Part shown: positions 7,591 to 14,992 of the stretch, piece after piece | Numbering within the stretch: position 1 is the first letter of the stretch | Layout: each line of letters starts with the position of its first letter | Origin: Gemmatimonas sp. UBA7669 | Lineage (GTDB): Bacteria > Gemmatimonadota > Gemmatimonadetes > Gemmatimonadales > Gemmatimonadaceae | Assembly (NCBI RefSeq): GCF_002483225.1 | Contig: NZ_DLHL01000021.1 | Location: 1-16,144 of the forward strand | DNA length: 16,144 nucleotides | Reading direction: 5' to 3' | Position numbers and translations under genes: made by a program | Notes under the pieces: generated by a model | Databases searched by the model: none | What the model was told of the DNA's origin: nothing | Seen by the model: only the letters and a program-made list of their open reading frames with translations

Positions 7591-9549
7591 CTAGGTTTGG
7601 ACCGCACCCGCATCTGGGCGTTGGCTCTTCGCGGCCTCCAACTCCTCCAACTCGCGCGGGTGCTCGTGTTCCATTTGGTCGCGCGAGAGCCGACCCGTGC
7701 ACATTACCTTCGAGAGTGGGAACACATCCGGCCGTAGCATCACAAAGTAGAAGTGCCACACGACAATTGCGAGTGTCGCGAGAATGGCCTCGTACAAATG
7801 TACGACGGATGCGACCTGGAACGCCCAGAATGGAAACCGATTGAGGAACGGCACCTCGAGCCAGAGCACGAGTCCCGTCGCGGCCATCACCACCGTGCCC
7901 CAGACCAAGGCGAAGTACTCCATCTTCTCGGCGTACGAGAACCGTCCGACTCGGGGACGTACATCGGTGACGCCGATGTTATACCGAAGCGTCTGGATCA
8001 GTTCCTTCCAGTCCGGCACGCTCGGCGGGCCCAGCCGGAGGCAGCATCCGGCCAGGCACAGCGCATCGCGAACGCGTCGCAGCCGCGGAAGCAGCGCGCC
8101 GATGAGCGCGCGCCCGCGGACCGTGAGCGCGAGATATCCGAGGTGATACAGCCCACCCGCGAGCAATGCGAGGGCCGCGGTCCGGTGCGCCCACGCTCTC
8201 AGCAACGCACCCATGGACGGCCCCAAGACGGGGAGGGTCCAACCGAATCGCAGCGCAAACCCGCTCAGCACGAGTACCACGAAACTCGCTACGAGCCACC
8301 AGTGTTGGAGGCGCTCGTTGCGGGTGAAGCGCAGATAGTCGGCGGCGTGGGGCATTGCAGCGGGCTCCGCAGCTACACGTCGGCGCCGGTCGCGCCACGC
8401 CCGCTGCCAATCGACGACGTTATGCAAAGCCATCAGCGTGAGGAGCGCGGCAATCAGCATGACGTACATCGCGCGCACCGACTCCACGAGCCTGTGCCCG
8501 ACCGTTGTTGGCGTATGGTGAATGCCACCAGCGGCGAACGTCGCCGTGGCGCCCACATGGCAGGATCCGCAGGTCGCACCGACGTTCGCTGGATGCGTGC
8601 GCGCGCCCGAGTCGGCAGCGCTGCGAATGTCGTGGTTGCCGTGGCAACTGGCGCAGTTCGCGACACGCCGGTCGCCGATCGCGGCGGCCAGTCCGTGGAA
8701 GCTACCGCGATAATCCGAGACCACCGCCGCGGTGAAGCCGTGGTCACCCGCGAGACGGATGTCGCCGTGGCAACTGGCGCAGTCCTGCGCGGAGCGCCGC
8801 AGGGCCGCGGCCGTGGCTTCCGACCCCCTCACCGCCTCCGTGTCGTGCCCGCCGTGGCACGACACGCACGTCGCGGCGTGCGGATTGCCGAGCTGTACGG
8901 CCGACGCGTGCACGCTCTTGGCGTACGCGGCCTGCGACTCCTCGTGGCAGCGGGCACAGGTTGTCGCGACGCGGTACCGTCCCACCGCCGACATCCCCAC
9001 ATCTCCGCCCCGCGCATCGTGCGCCGCGTGACAGTCCGTACACGTGGCGGCGGGCGCGCCATTTGTGGCGAGTGTCCTCGTTGCGTGGACGCCACCGAGA
9101 TATTCGCGAACGGCTCGCACGTGACAGCTGCTGCACTGTCCGGCGACGTTCGCGCGGTGCGTCAGTGCCCTCGGATCCGTCACCGGGCGGACGCTGTGGC
9201 TACCGTGGCACGACACGCAGGTGGGTGCCGCGACGCGTCCGGCCGCCCGCGCGGCCGCGTGTGCGTCGCGCAGGGAAGTCGAGGCCTGAATGGCGTGGCA
9301 CGAGGCGCAACTGGCCACGGAATCCGGCACGGCGCCCCGCTCGGCGGACTCGCCGACGTGACAGCTCCGACAGCTCAGCCCGACGTGCACACTCGCGGCC
9401 ACGGCACTGGCCTGGCCAGACGCGGTCTCATGCCCGCGCATCGACTGAGCGACGGCGGGTCGGGCTGTCGCCAGCCACAGCAGGAGGACGCCGCAGGCCA
9501 GCGCTCCCGTTCGCGTCCGCACGTGGCGTTTCAATGGTGCTTGTACCAT
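7591..9549 (-). CDS. Decaheme cytochrome c fused to b-type membrane domain (CbcL-like architecture)
   Basis: This 652-residue two-part redox protein has a signal peptide (residues 15-35, ending AVAQS) followed by ten CxxCH heme c motifs with first Cys at 60, 81, 111, 139, 170, 198, 228, 257, 299 and 327. From about 357 on there are five membrane helices with histidines suited to bind two b hemes (His376, 416, 455, 469 and a later VVHLYEAILATLAIVVWH helix), resembling HydC/FdnI-type cytochrome b subunits. A periplasmic multiheme head joined to such a membrane domain is the layout of Geobacter CbcL, an inner-membrane quinol oxidase for extracellular electron transfer. I infer menaquinol oxidation with electrons passed to periplasmic carriers. 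ATG 9549 lies 19 bases inside the heptaheme gene, suggesting coupled translation; the upstream in-frame codons overlap that gene and look non-coding. The terminal acceptor is unknown. Confidence 0.88.
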   Translation of the reverse strand: MVQAPLKRHVRTRTGALACGVLLLWLATARPAVAQSMRGHETASGQASAVAASVHVGLSCRSCHVGESAERGAVPDSVASCASCHAIQASTSLRDAHAAARAAGRVAAPTCVSCHGSHSVRPVTDPRALTHRANVAGQCSSCHVRAVREYLGGVHATRTLATNGAPAATCTDCHAAHDARGGDVGMSAVGRYRVATTCARCHEESQAAYAKSVHASAVQLGNPHAATCVSCHGGHDTEAVRGSEATAAALRRSAQDCASCHGDIRLAGDHGFTAAVVSDYRGSFHGLAAAIGDRRVANCASCHGNHDIRSAADSGARTHPANVGATCGSCHVGATATFAAGGIHHTPTTVGHRLVESVRAMYVMLIAALLTLMALHNVVDWQRAWRDRRRRVAAEPAAMPHAADYLRFTRNERLQHWWLVASFVVLVLSGFALRFGWTLPVLGPSMGALLRAWAHRTAALALLAGGLYHLGYLALTVRGRALIGALLPRLRRVRDALCLAGCCLRLGPPSVPDWKELIQTLRYNIGVTDVRPRVGRFSYAEKMEYFALVWGTVVMAATGLVLWLEVPFLNRFPFWAFQVASVVHLYEAILATLAIVVWHFYFVMLRPDVFPLSKVMCTGRLSRDQMEHEHPRELEELEAAKSQRPDAGAVQT

Positions 9550-10208
9550 CCGACCCCCACGATCTCGTTCCACGACGTGGTGTGATGGCAGGCGGCACAC
9601 TGCGTCACGGACGCATCTGGCCGCCGCGCCACACGCTGGGACACCATGGAAAAATGCTCCATCAGGTGGCTGGGTGGTGCGTTGTGGCAGTCCGCGCAGC
9701 GCGTCGAACGCGACGACGGGTGCTGAAACGGCGGGACCTCCCACGAGTCCGTGACGTGACACGCCTGACAGGCTCGGCCGAAATTCTCACGGTGGGGATC
9801 CACGGTTGCGTGGCAGCTCGCGCAGTCGAGCTGCGTACCTGGTCGCGTGAGCAGCACCTCATGATCCATTGAGATCGGGCGCGTCGCAACGCCTCGATGC
9901 TCGACGTGGCAGCTCGCGCAGGTCGCGACGGTGGTGTGAAACCGTGTCGGCTGTCGATCGAGGAGCGCTGGGCTCGACGCGTGGCACGAAACGCAGTTCG
10001 CGCGAACCACTCCCTCGCCGGGGGAGTGGCAGCCGGTGCAATCCCGCGCGAGGGGCGCGTGCGCCGCCGAAAGTGGACCAGGGCTGACGAGACTGAGGAC
10101 GGCGGAGCGTTGCGTGGAACTCGCTCCGAGCCATCCGGCACCCGCGACGGCGAGCACACCAAGGAACACGGCGCCTACGGTCGCGAGCCCGCTTCGAGTC
10201 ACCACCAT
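9531..10208 (-). CDS. Heptaheme cytochrome c, membrane-anchored or secreted
   Basis: This 225-residue protein has an N-terminal hydrophobic segment (about residues 8-29), which may be an uncleaved anchor or a signal peptide. Seven CxxCH motifs follow, with first Cys at 57, 72, 97, 129, 147, 171 and 204. Extra histidines near the motifs (HVEHRG, DHEVLL, DPHRENFG, HLMEHF) can serve as second axial ligands, giving low-potential bis-His hemes. ATG 10208 starts ten bases inside the upstream diheme gene, and the far end overlaps the decaheme gene, so the three are translationally linked. It probably relays electrons between a membrane b-type cytochrome and other periplasmic partners. No substrate-binding or catalytic heme with an unusual motif was seen, so a carrier role is more likely than an enzyme. 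The specific family was not identified. Confidence 0.87.
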   Translation of the reverse strand: MVVTRSGLATVGAVFLGVLAVAGAGWLGASSTQRSAVLSLVSPGPLSAAHAPLARDCTGCHSPGEGVVRANCVSCHASSPALLDRQPTRFHTTVATCASCHVEHRGVATRPISMDHEVLLTRPGTQLDCASCHATVDPHRENFGRACQACHVTDSWEVPPFQHPSSRSTRCADCHNAPPSHLMEHFSMVSQRVARRPDASVTQCAACHHTTSWNEIVGVGWYKHH

Positions 10209-10864
10209 CGCAGCCCCAGATAGATCGCGGCCGAGACGTGCAGCACGAAGACCGCCAGGAACGCGAGGGACACGACTAAGTGCACGCGGAGCCACGTCGC
10301 CGCGCGCCCGGAGAGATGGTCGTGAACTGTAACCGTGTACTCGAGATCTACGATGGCCTCGGCCAGCGCTCGCTGGATAGAGTCGTCGACACTCGACTCG
10401 GGCACGGCTGCGAAGGAACTGAACAGCGCCCGCGCACGAACCAAGTCGGCCGTCTTCTGCCGGAGGTCGGATGCGACCAGGCCGAGGAAGTACCGCCCGA
10501 CATACCCAGTCGTCACGGCGACAAGAAGGAGTCCGCTGAGCACAATCCCGACCGGACTCTCGAAGCGGTGTGCGCTGTGGAGGATGGCCAGAATTGCGCC
10601 GAGGATGCCGAGGCGCACATGCCACTTGAGGAGTTCTCGCATCGGCAGTCGCCGCGGCAACGCCTGGCGAATTCGCACGCTTCGTTTCGCCAGCGAATAC
10701 CACAACGTCGGCACCCACATCAGCGTGGCCGCGGCGATGCCCACGACACCTCCAACGACGCTGCCGGGGAACTGCGGTGACGCGTGCACGACGAACCCAC
10801 TCCACAGTAGAAGCAGCAACATCACCAGTGCGCTCGCGAGCGCCACATCCTCGCCGCGGCTCAC
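10199..10864 (-). CDS. Diheme b-type membrane cytochrome
   Basis: This 221-residue membrane protein has five predicted helices (about residues 8-28, 37-60, 80-98, 105-130 and 190-218). Helix 3 carries His82 and His96 (also His99), and helix 5 carries His195 and His209. Two histidines 14 residues apart on each of two helices is the classical arrangement for two stacked b hemes, as in cytochrome b and ferric-reductase-like domains. A loop of roughly 60 residues rich in charged helix separates helices 4 and 5. The GTG start at 10864 overlaps the previous stop as GTGA, and the heptaheme gene starts inside its 3' end. I infer a quinol-to-cytochrome-c electron path with that neighbour. The exact family was not recognised, and cytochrome b561-like or ferric-reductase-like are both possible. 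Confidence 0.75.
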   Translation of the reverse strand: MSRGEDVALASALVMLLLLLWSGFVVHASPQFPGSVVGGVVGIAAATLMWVPTLWYSLAKRSVRIRQALPRRLPMRELLKWHVRLGILGAILAILHSAHRFESPVGIVLSGLLLVAVTTGYVGRYFLGLVASDLRQKTADLVRARALFSSFAAVPESSVDDSIQRALAEAIVDLEYTVTVHDHLSGRAATWLRVHLVVSLAFLAVFVLHVSAAIYLGLRWW

Positions 10865-11679
10865 GTCTCTGCTCGCGCCGAGGTACTACCGGAGGCCGCC
10901 GCCGACGGCGCTGCCAGCAAGGCCTCGATCGCTCGCATCCGCCGGTAGTGAATGACGACCATCGAGGCGAAGAACAGCAGCAGGATGGTCATCAGCGCAA
11001 GATGGAAAGAGGACAGCGGAGGCGACGCTTGCGCGCTGACAGGGACGGGAAGGCCCAGCTCCGACCGTAGCCACGCGTCCGCGACCTCCGCTGGTGCCAC
11101 GCTGGTATCGAGCGCAGCCCGTGCGGAGATGGCCGACTCGATGATCCCGAGGCCATGGCGCGCCTCCTGGAGCGCGATCGACATCGCCGCGTTCTCGCCC
11201 CGCTCCTCCGCCGCCGCAAGTCCGGCGACGCCTCGCGCGAGCCGCGTTGTGCCCTCCAGCATCCGCTCGCCAGCAAGACGCGCCAAGTCCGCCCGCGCCG
11301 AGTCCGTACCGACCGAGAGGCGCATCAGGCGCGGAACCATCTCGGTCGATGGCTCGAGCGCGCCCTGCATCATAGACATGACCGCCGGCGCGGTGGCTGG
11401 AGCGCGCGACGCCGTCGCGGGCGGCGTCCGCATCTTCGCCGCCGGCGACGCTGAATCCTGCGCTGGGTGATGCGCCGCGTGCTCGGCCGCCGTCTGCGCC
11501 GCGCTGGTCGACGGCGGGAGCGCGATGCACGATACAGCGACGGCGAGCGCGGCAGCCCACCGATTGCCGCTACATATGTCCCATCCGACCGCCCGGCGCG
11601 GGCGCTCTCGCGCCGGCAGGCGCGGACGTCGAGTCCACTGGAACGACGGGCGCCACCACCACGATGCGATCGATGACAT
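10861..11679 (-). CDS. Unrecognised membrane-anchored exported protein (start uncertain)
   Basis: No family was recognised. From the ATG at 11679 the product has 272 residues: a signal-like segment (residues 41-60, WAAALAVAVSCIALPPSTSA), a His/Pro/Ala-rich linker, a helical middle with MSMM and RLMRLS stretches, and a C-terminal membrane helix (about 227-244) with a basic RRMRAIEALL tail facing the cytoplasm. The start is a problem. The ATG at 11679 lies 110 bases inside the BON-domain gene, and no ATG, GTG or TTG occurs in frame between it and Met83, although the signal peptide lies in that interval. A CTG at 11619 or an ATA near the BON stop are non-standard alternatives. The downstream end overlaps the diheme cytochrome start as GTGA. 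Its place between metal-binding and heme proteins suggests a periplasmic subunit or assembly role, not a shown function. Confidence 0.65.
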   Translation of the reverse strand: MSSIASWWWRPSFQWTRRPRLPARERPRRAVGWDICSGNRWAAALAVAVSCIALPPSTSAAQTAAEHAAHHPAQDSASPAAKMRTPPATASRAPATAPAVMSMMQGALEPSTEMVPRLMRLSVGTDSARADLARLAGERMLEGTTRLARGVAGLAAAEERGENAAMSIALQEARHGLGIIESAISARAALDTSVAPAEVADAWLRSELGLPVPVSAQASPPLSSFHLALMTILLLFFASMVVIHYRRMRAIEALLAAPSAAASGSTSARAET

Positions 11680-11965
11680 CCGTCACTCCCGAGGTCGCGG
11701 TTACGATGGCCACCGCCCGGCGCCGATAGGCCACGTCTGGCACGGTACCCGATAACGTCATTCGTCCACCGTCTGCGTCAAGACCAAAGCGATAATTGCC
11801 GACGGAATCGTCCGCCGCAAGGGCGGCGTCGACGCGCTCGCGCAACTTCTCCTCGCCTGACTCGCATCCCAGCAACAATGCCAGCGCCGACAGCGAGAGT
11901 CCGGCGGCCACGAGGCGACCGAGTCGAATCGCCCCGTAGCCTGCGTCCATCCGCCGGATGCTCAC
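11570..11965 (-). CDS. BON-domain lipoprotein
   Basis: This 131-residue protein has a lipoprotein signal with lipobox LLLGC (Cys34) followed by a single BON domain. Helix EEKLRERVDAALAADDSV and strands YRFGLDADGGRMTLSGTVPDVAYRRRAVAIVTATSGVTDVIDRIVV match the family. BON domains, as in OsmY and similar proteins, bind phospholipid membranes and protect the cell envelope under stress. The start taken is GTG 11965, which overlaps the stop of the methionine-rich gene as GTGA; ATG 11950 is an alternative that keeps the lipobox. The C-terminus is a Pro/Ala/Gly tail ending GGRMGHM, with Met and His that could bind metal. The next gene's start lies near or within its 3' end. Confidence 0.83.
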   Translation of the reverse strand: MSIRRMDAGYGAIRLGRLVAAGLSLSALALLLGCESGEEKLRERVDAALAADDSVGNYRFGLDADGGRMTLSGTVPDVAYRRRAVAIVTATSGVTDVIDRIVVVAPVVPVDSTSAPAGARAPAPGGRMGHM

Positions 11966-12960
11966 GGCGCGGTCCCGAGTAGCGTGCGACGCTGCGCGGC
12001 CGTCAGCACGTTTGTCGCCTCCCGAACCGCCGCGATGAAATCGAGTCGCGCGCCGGCTCGGAGTCGCTCGACCTCTCGGACCTTTGCCTCCACCGCGGTT
12101 GCGTCGGGCTGTGCAGATCCGGTGAGCGCCCACAGCTCTTCCTCGGCCTTTTGCACCTGCCGCTCCGACTCGGCACGTGCGAGGAGCGCCCGGGACTTGA
12201 TGCCGTTCAGCGTCGTCTGCTGTGACGCCGAGAGTTGCAACTGCGGTTGATCGAGGAAGAATCCCGTCGCCCCGATGTGGTTGAGATGAGAGGACCCGGC
12301 GTTGCCGGGAATCTGCGAGACCGACGCAGGGGCGCTGGAGCCAGCCGCACTCGGCATCCCAGGCATTGCCGCCATTCCGGTAGCTGCTGAGTCGGTCGGC
12401 GGCTTCGCGGCACCACCCATCCCTCTCATCCCGCCCATTCCGCCCATTCCGCCCATTCCGCCCATTCCGCCCATTCCGCCCATTCCGCCCATTCCGCCCA
12501 TTCCGCCCATTCCGCCCGCCGCGGCGCCGCCGGAGGCGCCCATCGGCATCCGCATGCCGGCGGGCGGCATTCCCATCTCGCCCTTATCCATATTCATCAT
12601 TCCCATCATCCCCGACATTCCCGACATGCCCGACATGCCCGACATGCCCGACATGCCCGACATGCCCGACATCCCACTCGTTGCTGGGGCAGCCGCTGCG
12701 CCTCCTGTCGGGCCGACAGCCGACGCGGACGCCGATGGGCGCGCGACTGCGGCCTGAAGGCGGGCAATCTCCGCCCGGAGCTCCGCGATCTGTCGCTGGA
12801 GTTCGGCGGTGGTTGGGGCTGTGGTGGTCGCTCGACCACCGCTCGGTGTCTGCGCGATACCCCCGCGCGGGGCGAGAAGCAGAGCAGAGGCCGCTGCCGC
12901 GACCAGTGTCGCGACGCAACGAACGCGCCGGTGAAAATCCATTCGAGACAGCCGTATCAT
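11962..12960 (-). CDS. Methionine-repeat periplasmic protein with Spy/CpxP-like C-terminus
   Basis: This 332-residue exported protein has a signal peptide (about residues 12-37, ending GIAQT) and a short coiled coil (53-74, LQRQIAELRAEIARLQAAV). A methionine-rich zone (97-202) with about 31 Met follows, including eight Ser-Gly-Met repeats and nine Met-Gly-Gly repeats. Last comes a helical domain (about 240-330) with two LTxxQ-like motifs (LSASQQ and LTAAQR), as in the Spy, CpxP and ZraP family of periplasmic chaperones and metal-stress proteins. Met-rich runs typically bind Cu+ or Ag+, so a periplasmic copper-buffering chaperone is the best inference. ATG 12960 is chosen for its GGAGG nine bases upstream and because it starts just before the signal peptide; ATG 12942 is possible. 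It is the first gene of unit B behind operator site 3, and its stop overlaps the BON gene start. Confidence 0.8.
   Translation of the reverse strand: MIRLSRMDFHRRVRCVATLVAAAASALLLAPRGGIAQTPSGGRATTTAPTTAELQRQIAELRAEIARLQAAVARPSASASAVGPTGGAAAAPATSGMSGMSGMSGMSGMSGMSGMSGMMGMMNMDKGEMGMPPAGMRMPMGASGGAAAGGMGGMGGMGGMGGMGGMGGMGGMGGMGGMRGMGGAAKPPTDSAATGMAAMPGMPSAAGSSAPASVSQIPGNAGSSHLNHIGATGFFLDQPQLQLSASQQTTLNGIKSRALLARAESERQVQKAEEELWALTGSAQPDATAVEAKVREVERLRAGARLDFIAAVREATNVLTAAQRRTLLGTAP
12431..12517. repeat. Nine tandem 9-bp repeats encoding Met-Gly-Gly
   Basis: Nine exact copies of CCGCCCATT plus a partial tenth lie in tandem, encoding Met-Gly-Gly on the minus strand. The lack of synonymous differences indicates recent slippage amplification. 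Confidence 0.92.
12611..12673. repeat. Seven tandem 9-bp repeats encoding Ser-Gly-Met
   Basis: Seven copies of CCCGACATN (five with G, one T, one C at the last base) encode the Ser-Gly-Met run of the same protein on the minus strand. It is a separate array from the Met-Gly-Gly one, so two independent expansions added methionines to this protein. Confidence 0.9.
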
Positions 12961-13086
12961 GGACCGCATCCTCCGAGAGATTGGCGCCGCAAATCTGGCG
13001 AGGAGACGCCGGACCCACCGCACCCTGAACGAACCGCGCGATGGGACGGCGGCGGCATTCACCGTGCGCCCATCGCTCTCAGAATA

Positions 13087-13103
13087 TTTTACGCAGCGTA
13101 ATG
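13087..13103 (-). promoter_or_regulatory. Operator-like palindrome 3, upstream of unit B
   Basis: TTTTAC-GCAGC-GTAATG keeps the TTTTAC half and the GTAA of the other. On the minus strand it overlaps TAAAAT (plus-strand 13086-13091), with TTGTCC 17 bases upstream as a possible -35. The predicted transcript starts near 13079, leaving a leader of about 120 bases before the ATG at 12960. It lies in the 236-base gap after unit A, which otherwise shows only a short GGGACGTCCC palindrome (about 13137-13146) and no clear terminator. Confidence 0.6.
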
Positions 13104-13196
13104 TCACGGACAATCGGGGTTTCCCCTCTACCTGGTAGGGACGTCCCCTCGGCGCGATGCTCATCGCTGGACAGCCACACCGCGTCGGCGCCCGCC

Positions 13197-14009
13197 CTAG
13201 GATTCCGGCTCCGTCTGGCGACCGGCCGTGTGCAGCACGGCTTCGCGTGCGTCCAGTTCTCGCGAAGTGTTTCCCGTGCGCACGAAGTATCGCGCTGTCG
13301 ATCCATCCATCACATACACCGGACCGCGGCTGCGTTGCACGACGACGCGGCAGAGTTCCTTTCCTTCCAGCCGACTGAACGCGACGTGCACGTGTCGGAG
13401 GACCGCCGCACCCAAGGAATGCGCGAGCAGGCCCACGAGGTACGCTTCGAACCCGTCGCGATCGCGACGGCGCAGCGTCGCCAGATCCTCCTCGATTCCG
13501 ACAATCTCTCCGTTGTCTGACACGCCAATCAACAGCGAGCCGCCACGATGGTTCATCAAGGCGGCGACCGTGCGCACGATCGCCGCCTCGACGGCGCGGC
13601 CAACCTTCCCGGTGTTCCGGTCCCAGCGTGCCGAAGACTTGAACTCGAGGATTTCGCTCTCGCCAGCAGCAATCAGGTCTGGGATGCCGCGATTCAGTTC
13701 AAGCTCCAGAGACCGAATGCGATCTCCCCTCACCGTGAATGCGCGGGTCAACACGACGGCCGGAAGCCCCAGGAGCACACCGAGCGCGGCGAAGATGCCC
13801 GTCATACCTACCATCCGTCGCTGGAATACCCCAACCATCCGTTCAAGGACGAAGTTGGCGACCGTGCCGGATGCGGCGTGCGCCGGGTGGAACTCGAACC
13901 AATAGATTACCATCGTCAGCGGGTGCAGCAACAGCACTCCGGCGATGGCGCAGGCCGACACAATGCCGACCCAAGCCTGCGGCGACAGGCTGGCTCCGTC
14001 GGTCCTCAC
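13197..14009 (-). CDS. Membrane protein with Schlafen AlbA_2-type domain
   Basis: This 270-residue protein joins two membrane helices (about residues 12-36 and 67-90) to a cytoplasmic C-terminal domain. That domain begins ESEILEFKSS (Glu117, Glu119, Glu122, Lys124) and continues with RTVAALMNHRGGSLLIGVSDNGEIVGIEED (146-175). This is the pattern of the AlbA_2 or Schlafen-type domain, often called a putative DNA- or nucleotide-binding domain. A basic helix (RGDRIRSLELELNR) links the parts. The GTG start at 14009 overlaps the cytochrome b stop as GTGA, so it is translated with the Rieske/cyt b pair. AlbA_2 domains are usually found in regulators, toxin-related or helicase-like proteins, so its coupling to a respiratory complex is unexpected. 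Function is unknown; a sensor linked to the redox complex is one possibility. Confidence 0.8.
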   Translation of the reverse strand: MRTDGASLSPQAWVGIVSACAIAGVLLLHPLTMVIYWFEFHPAHAASGTVANFVLERMVGVFQRRMVGMTGIFAALGVLLGLPAVVLTRAFTVRGDRIRSLELELNRGIPDLIAAGESEILEFKSSARWDRNTGKVGRAVEAAIVRTVAALMNHRGGSLLIGVSDNGEIVGIEEDLATLRRRDRDGFEAYLVGLLAHSLGAAVLRHVHVAFSRLEGKELCRVVVQRSRGPVYVMDGSTARYFVRTGNTSRELDAREAVLHTAGRQTEPES

Positions 14010-14992
14010 CACCACCCCCCCGATGACACGAGCATCATCGTTGCCATCACGCCAACGACCAGCCACCCTGCAGTGCGAACGGCGTGTGTACCGGACGAGT
14101 GCACGGGAGGCGGCCCCGGTCCGAACTCCGCGACCGTCACGGCCGGATCGAGTGTTGCATCGCCAGCGCGGAGCAACTGTACCTGCCAGCGATGCGCCGT
14201 GACCTCTACTGCACTCAGCGTGAATCGCACCGTCCCGTCGGGCCGCCGAGTGCCGCTCAATCGGCGCGGCACCTGACTCGGCGCGCGATCCGCGCCGTGC
14301 AGCGAGTCGGCTACCTCGTCGCCCGCGAGCACGCGCGGTGGCGCAGCGATGCCCTGCCGCACAATCATCACGAGATGCAGCCCGATCAACCCGATGATCG
14401 CCGCCGGCAGCCACAGCACATGCAAGGCGTAGAAGCGGGTCAGTGTTTCCGCTCCGAGTTGCGTTCCGCCGCGGAGCAGGACGGCGACCGCCCCCCCGAC
14501 GCCGGGCACCGTTCCGGCAATGCTGGTACCCACCTGTGTGGCCCAATACGCTCGTTGGTCCCACGGCAATAGGTATCCCGTGAAGCCGAACGCCATCACC
14601 AAGCCGAGAAGGCCGACACCCACGACCCAGTTGGCCTCGCGGGGGTACTTGTACGCTCCGAACGAAAACACGCGCACCATGTGGAGCAGGGCGAGCACGA
14701 CCATCGCACTGGCACCCCAATTATGCACGCCTCGCAGGACGCGCCCCAAGTGGACCTGCCCCTCGAGGTAACGGATGCTCTCGTAAGCGTGGTCGGGCGA
14801 CGGGGCGTAGTACATCGCGAGCACCGCGCCCGTGACCGCCTGCAGCAGGAACACCGTCAACGTCGCGCTGCCGAGTGTGTGCCACCAGGTCAGCCCGCCG
14901 GGCATCTCGCGATCGAGCAACGAACGCCGGAGCGAGGCGATGTCGAGCCGTCGCTGCCACCACCCAGAGCTGGGACGAGGCGCCGAGGTCAC
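14006..14992 (-). CDS. Cytochrome b6-like quinol-oxidising subunit with novel C-terminal extension
   Basis: This 328-residue protein's first 215 residues are a cytochrome b6-type four-helix domain. Heme b ligands are His90 and His104 on helix B and His191 and His206 on helix D; the 14/15 spacing is that of cytochrome b6 rather than mitochondrial b. Other conserved segments are GFTGYLLPWDQRAYW, the LLRGG...LTRFYALH helix-D entry and RQGIAAPP. The Cys that binds the extra c-type heme in b6f (Cys35 of plant b6) is Thr39 here, so that heme is probably absent. No subunit IV or PEWY motif is found in this protein or its neighbours. Instead there is a 110-residue extension, beta-like (GTVRFTLSAVEVTAHRWQVQ) and ending in one membrane helix. 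The GTG start overlaps the Rieske stop as GTGA. The complex therefore looks reduced or divergent. Confidence 0.9.
   Translation of the reverse strand: MTSAPRPSSGWWQRRLDIASLRRSLLDREMPGGLTWWHTLGSATLTVFLLQAVTGAVLAMYYAPSPDHAYESIRYLEGQVHLGRVLRGVHNWGASAMVVLALLHMVRVFSFGAYKYPREANWVVGVGLLGLVMAFGFTGYLLPWDQRAYWATQVGTSIAGTVPGVGGAVAVLLRGGTQLGAETLTRFYALHVLWLPAAIIGLIGLHLVMIVRQGIAAPPRVLAGDEVADSLHGADRAPSQVPRRLSGTRRPDGTVRFTLSAVEVTAHRWQVQLLRAGDATLDPAVTVAEFGPGPPPVHSSGTHAVRTAGWLVVGVMATMMLVSSGGWW

Noticed and set aside
7753..9585. Plus-strand open frame of about 610 codons
   Set aside because: It lies wholly opposite the decaheme cytochrome gene, which has ten heme motifs and membrane helices. The plus-strand translation has no recognisable features.
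12431..12673. Possible CRISPR-like or satellite array
   Set aside because: The units are 9 bp, contiguous and in frame, with no spacers. They are coding tandem repeats.
12302..12757. Plus-strand frame encoding Ile-Pro-Pro and Met-Pro-Asp repeats, collagen-like in look
   Set aside because: It is the antisense of the Met-Gly-Gly and Ser-Gly-Met repeats. The minus-strand frame has a signal peptide, a ribosome-binding site and an LTxxQ domain, so it is the real gene.
13110..13150. Short hairpins (CTACC/GGTAG and GGGACGTCCC) as a terminator for unit A
   Set aside because: Stems are short and no T-run follows on the minus strand. A rho-independent terminator is not supported.
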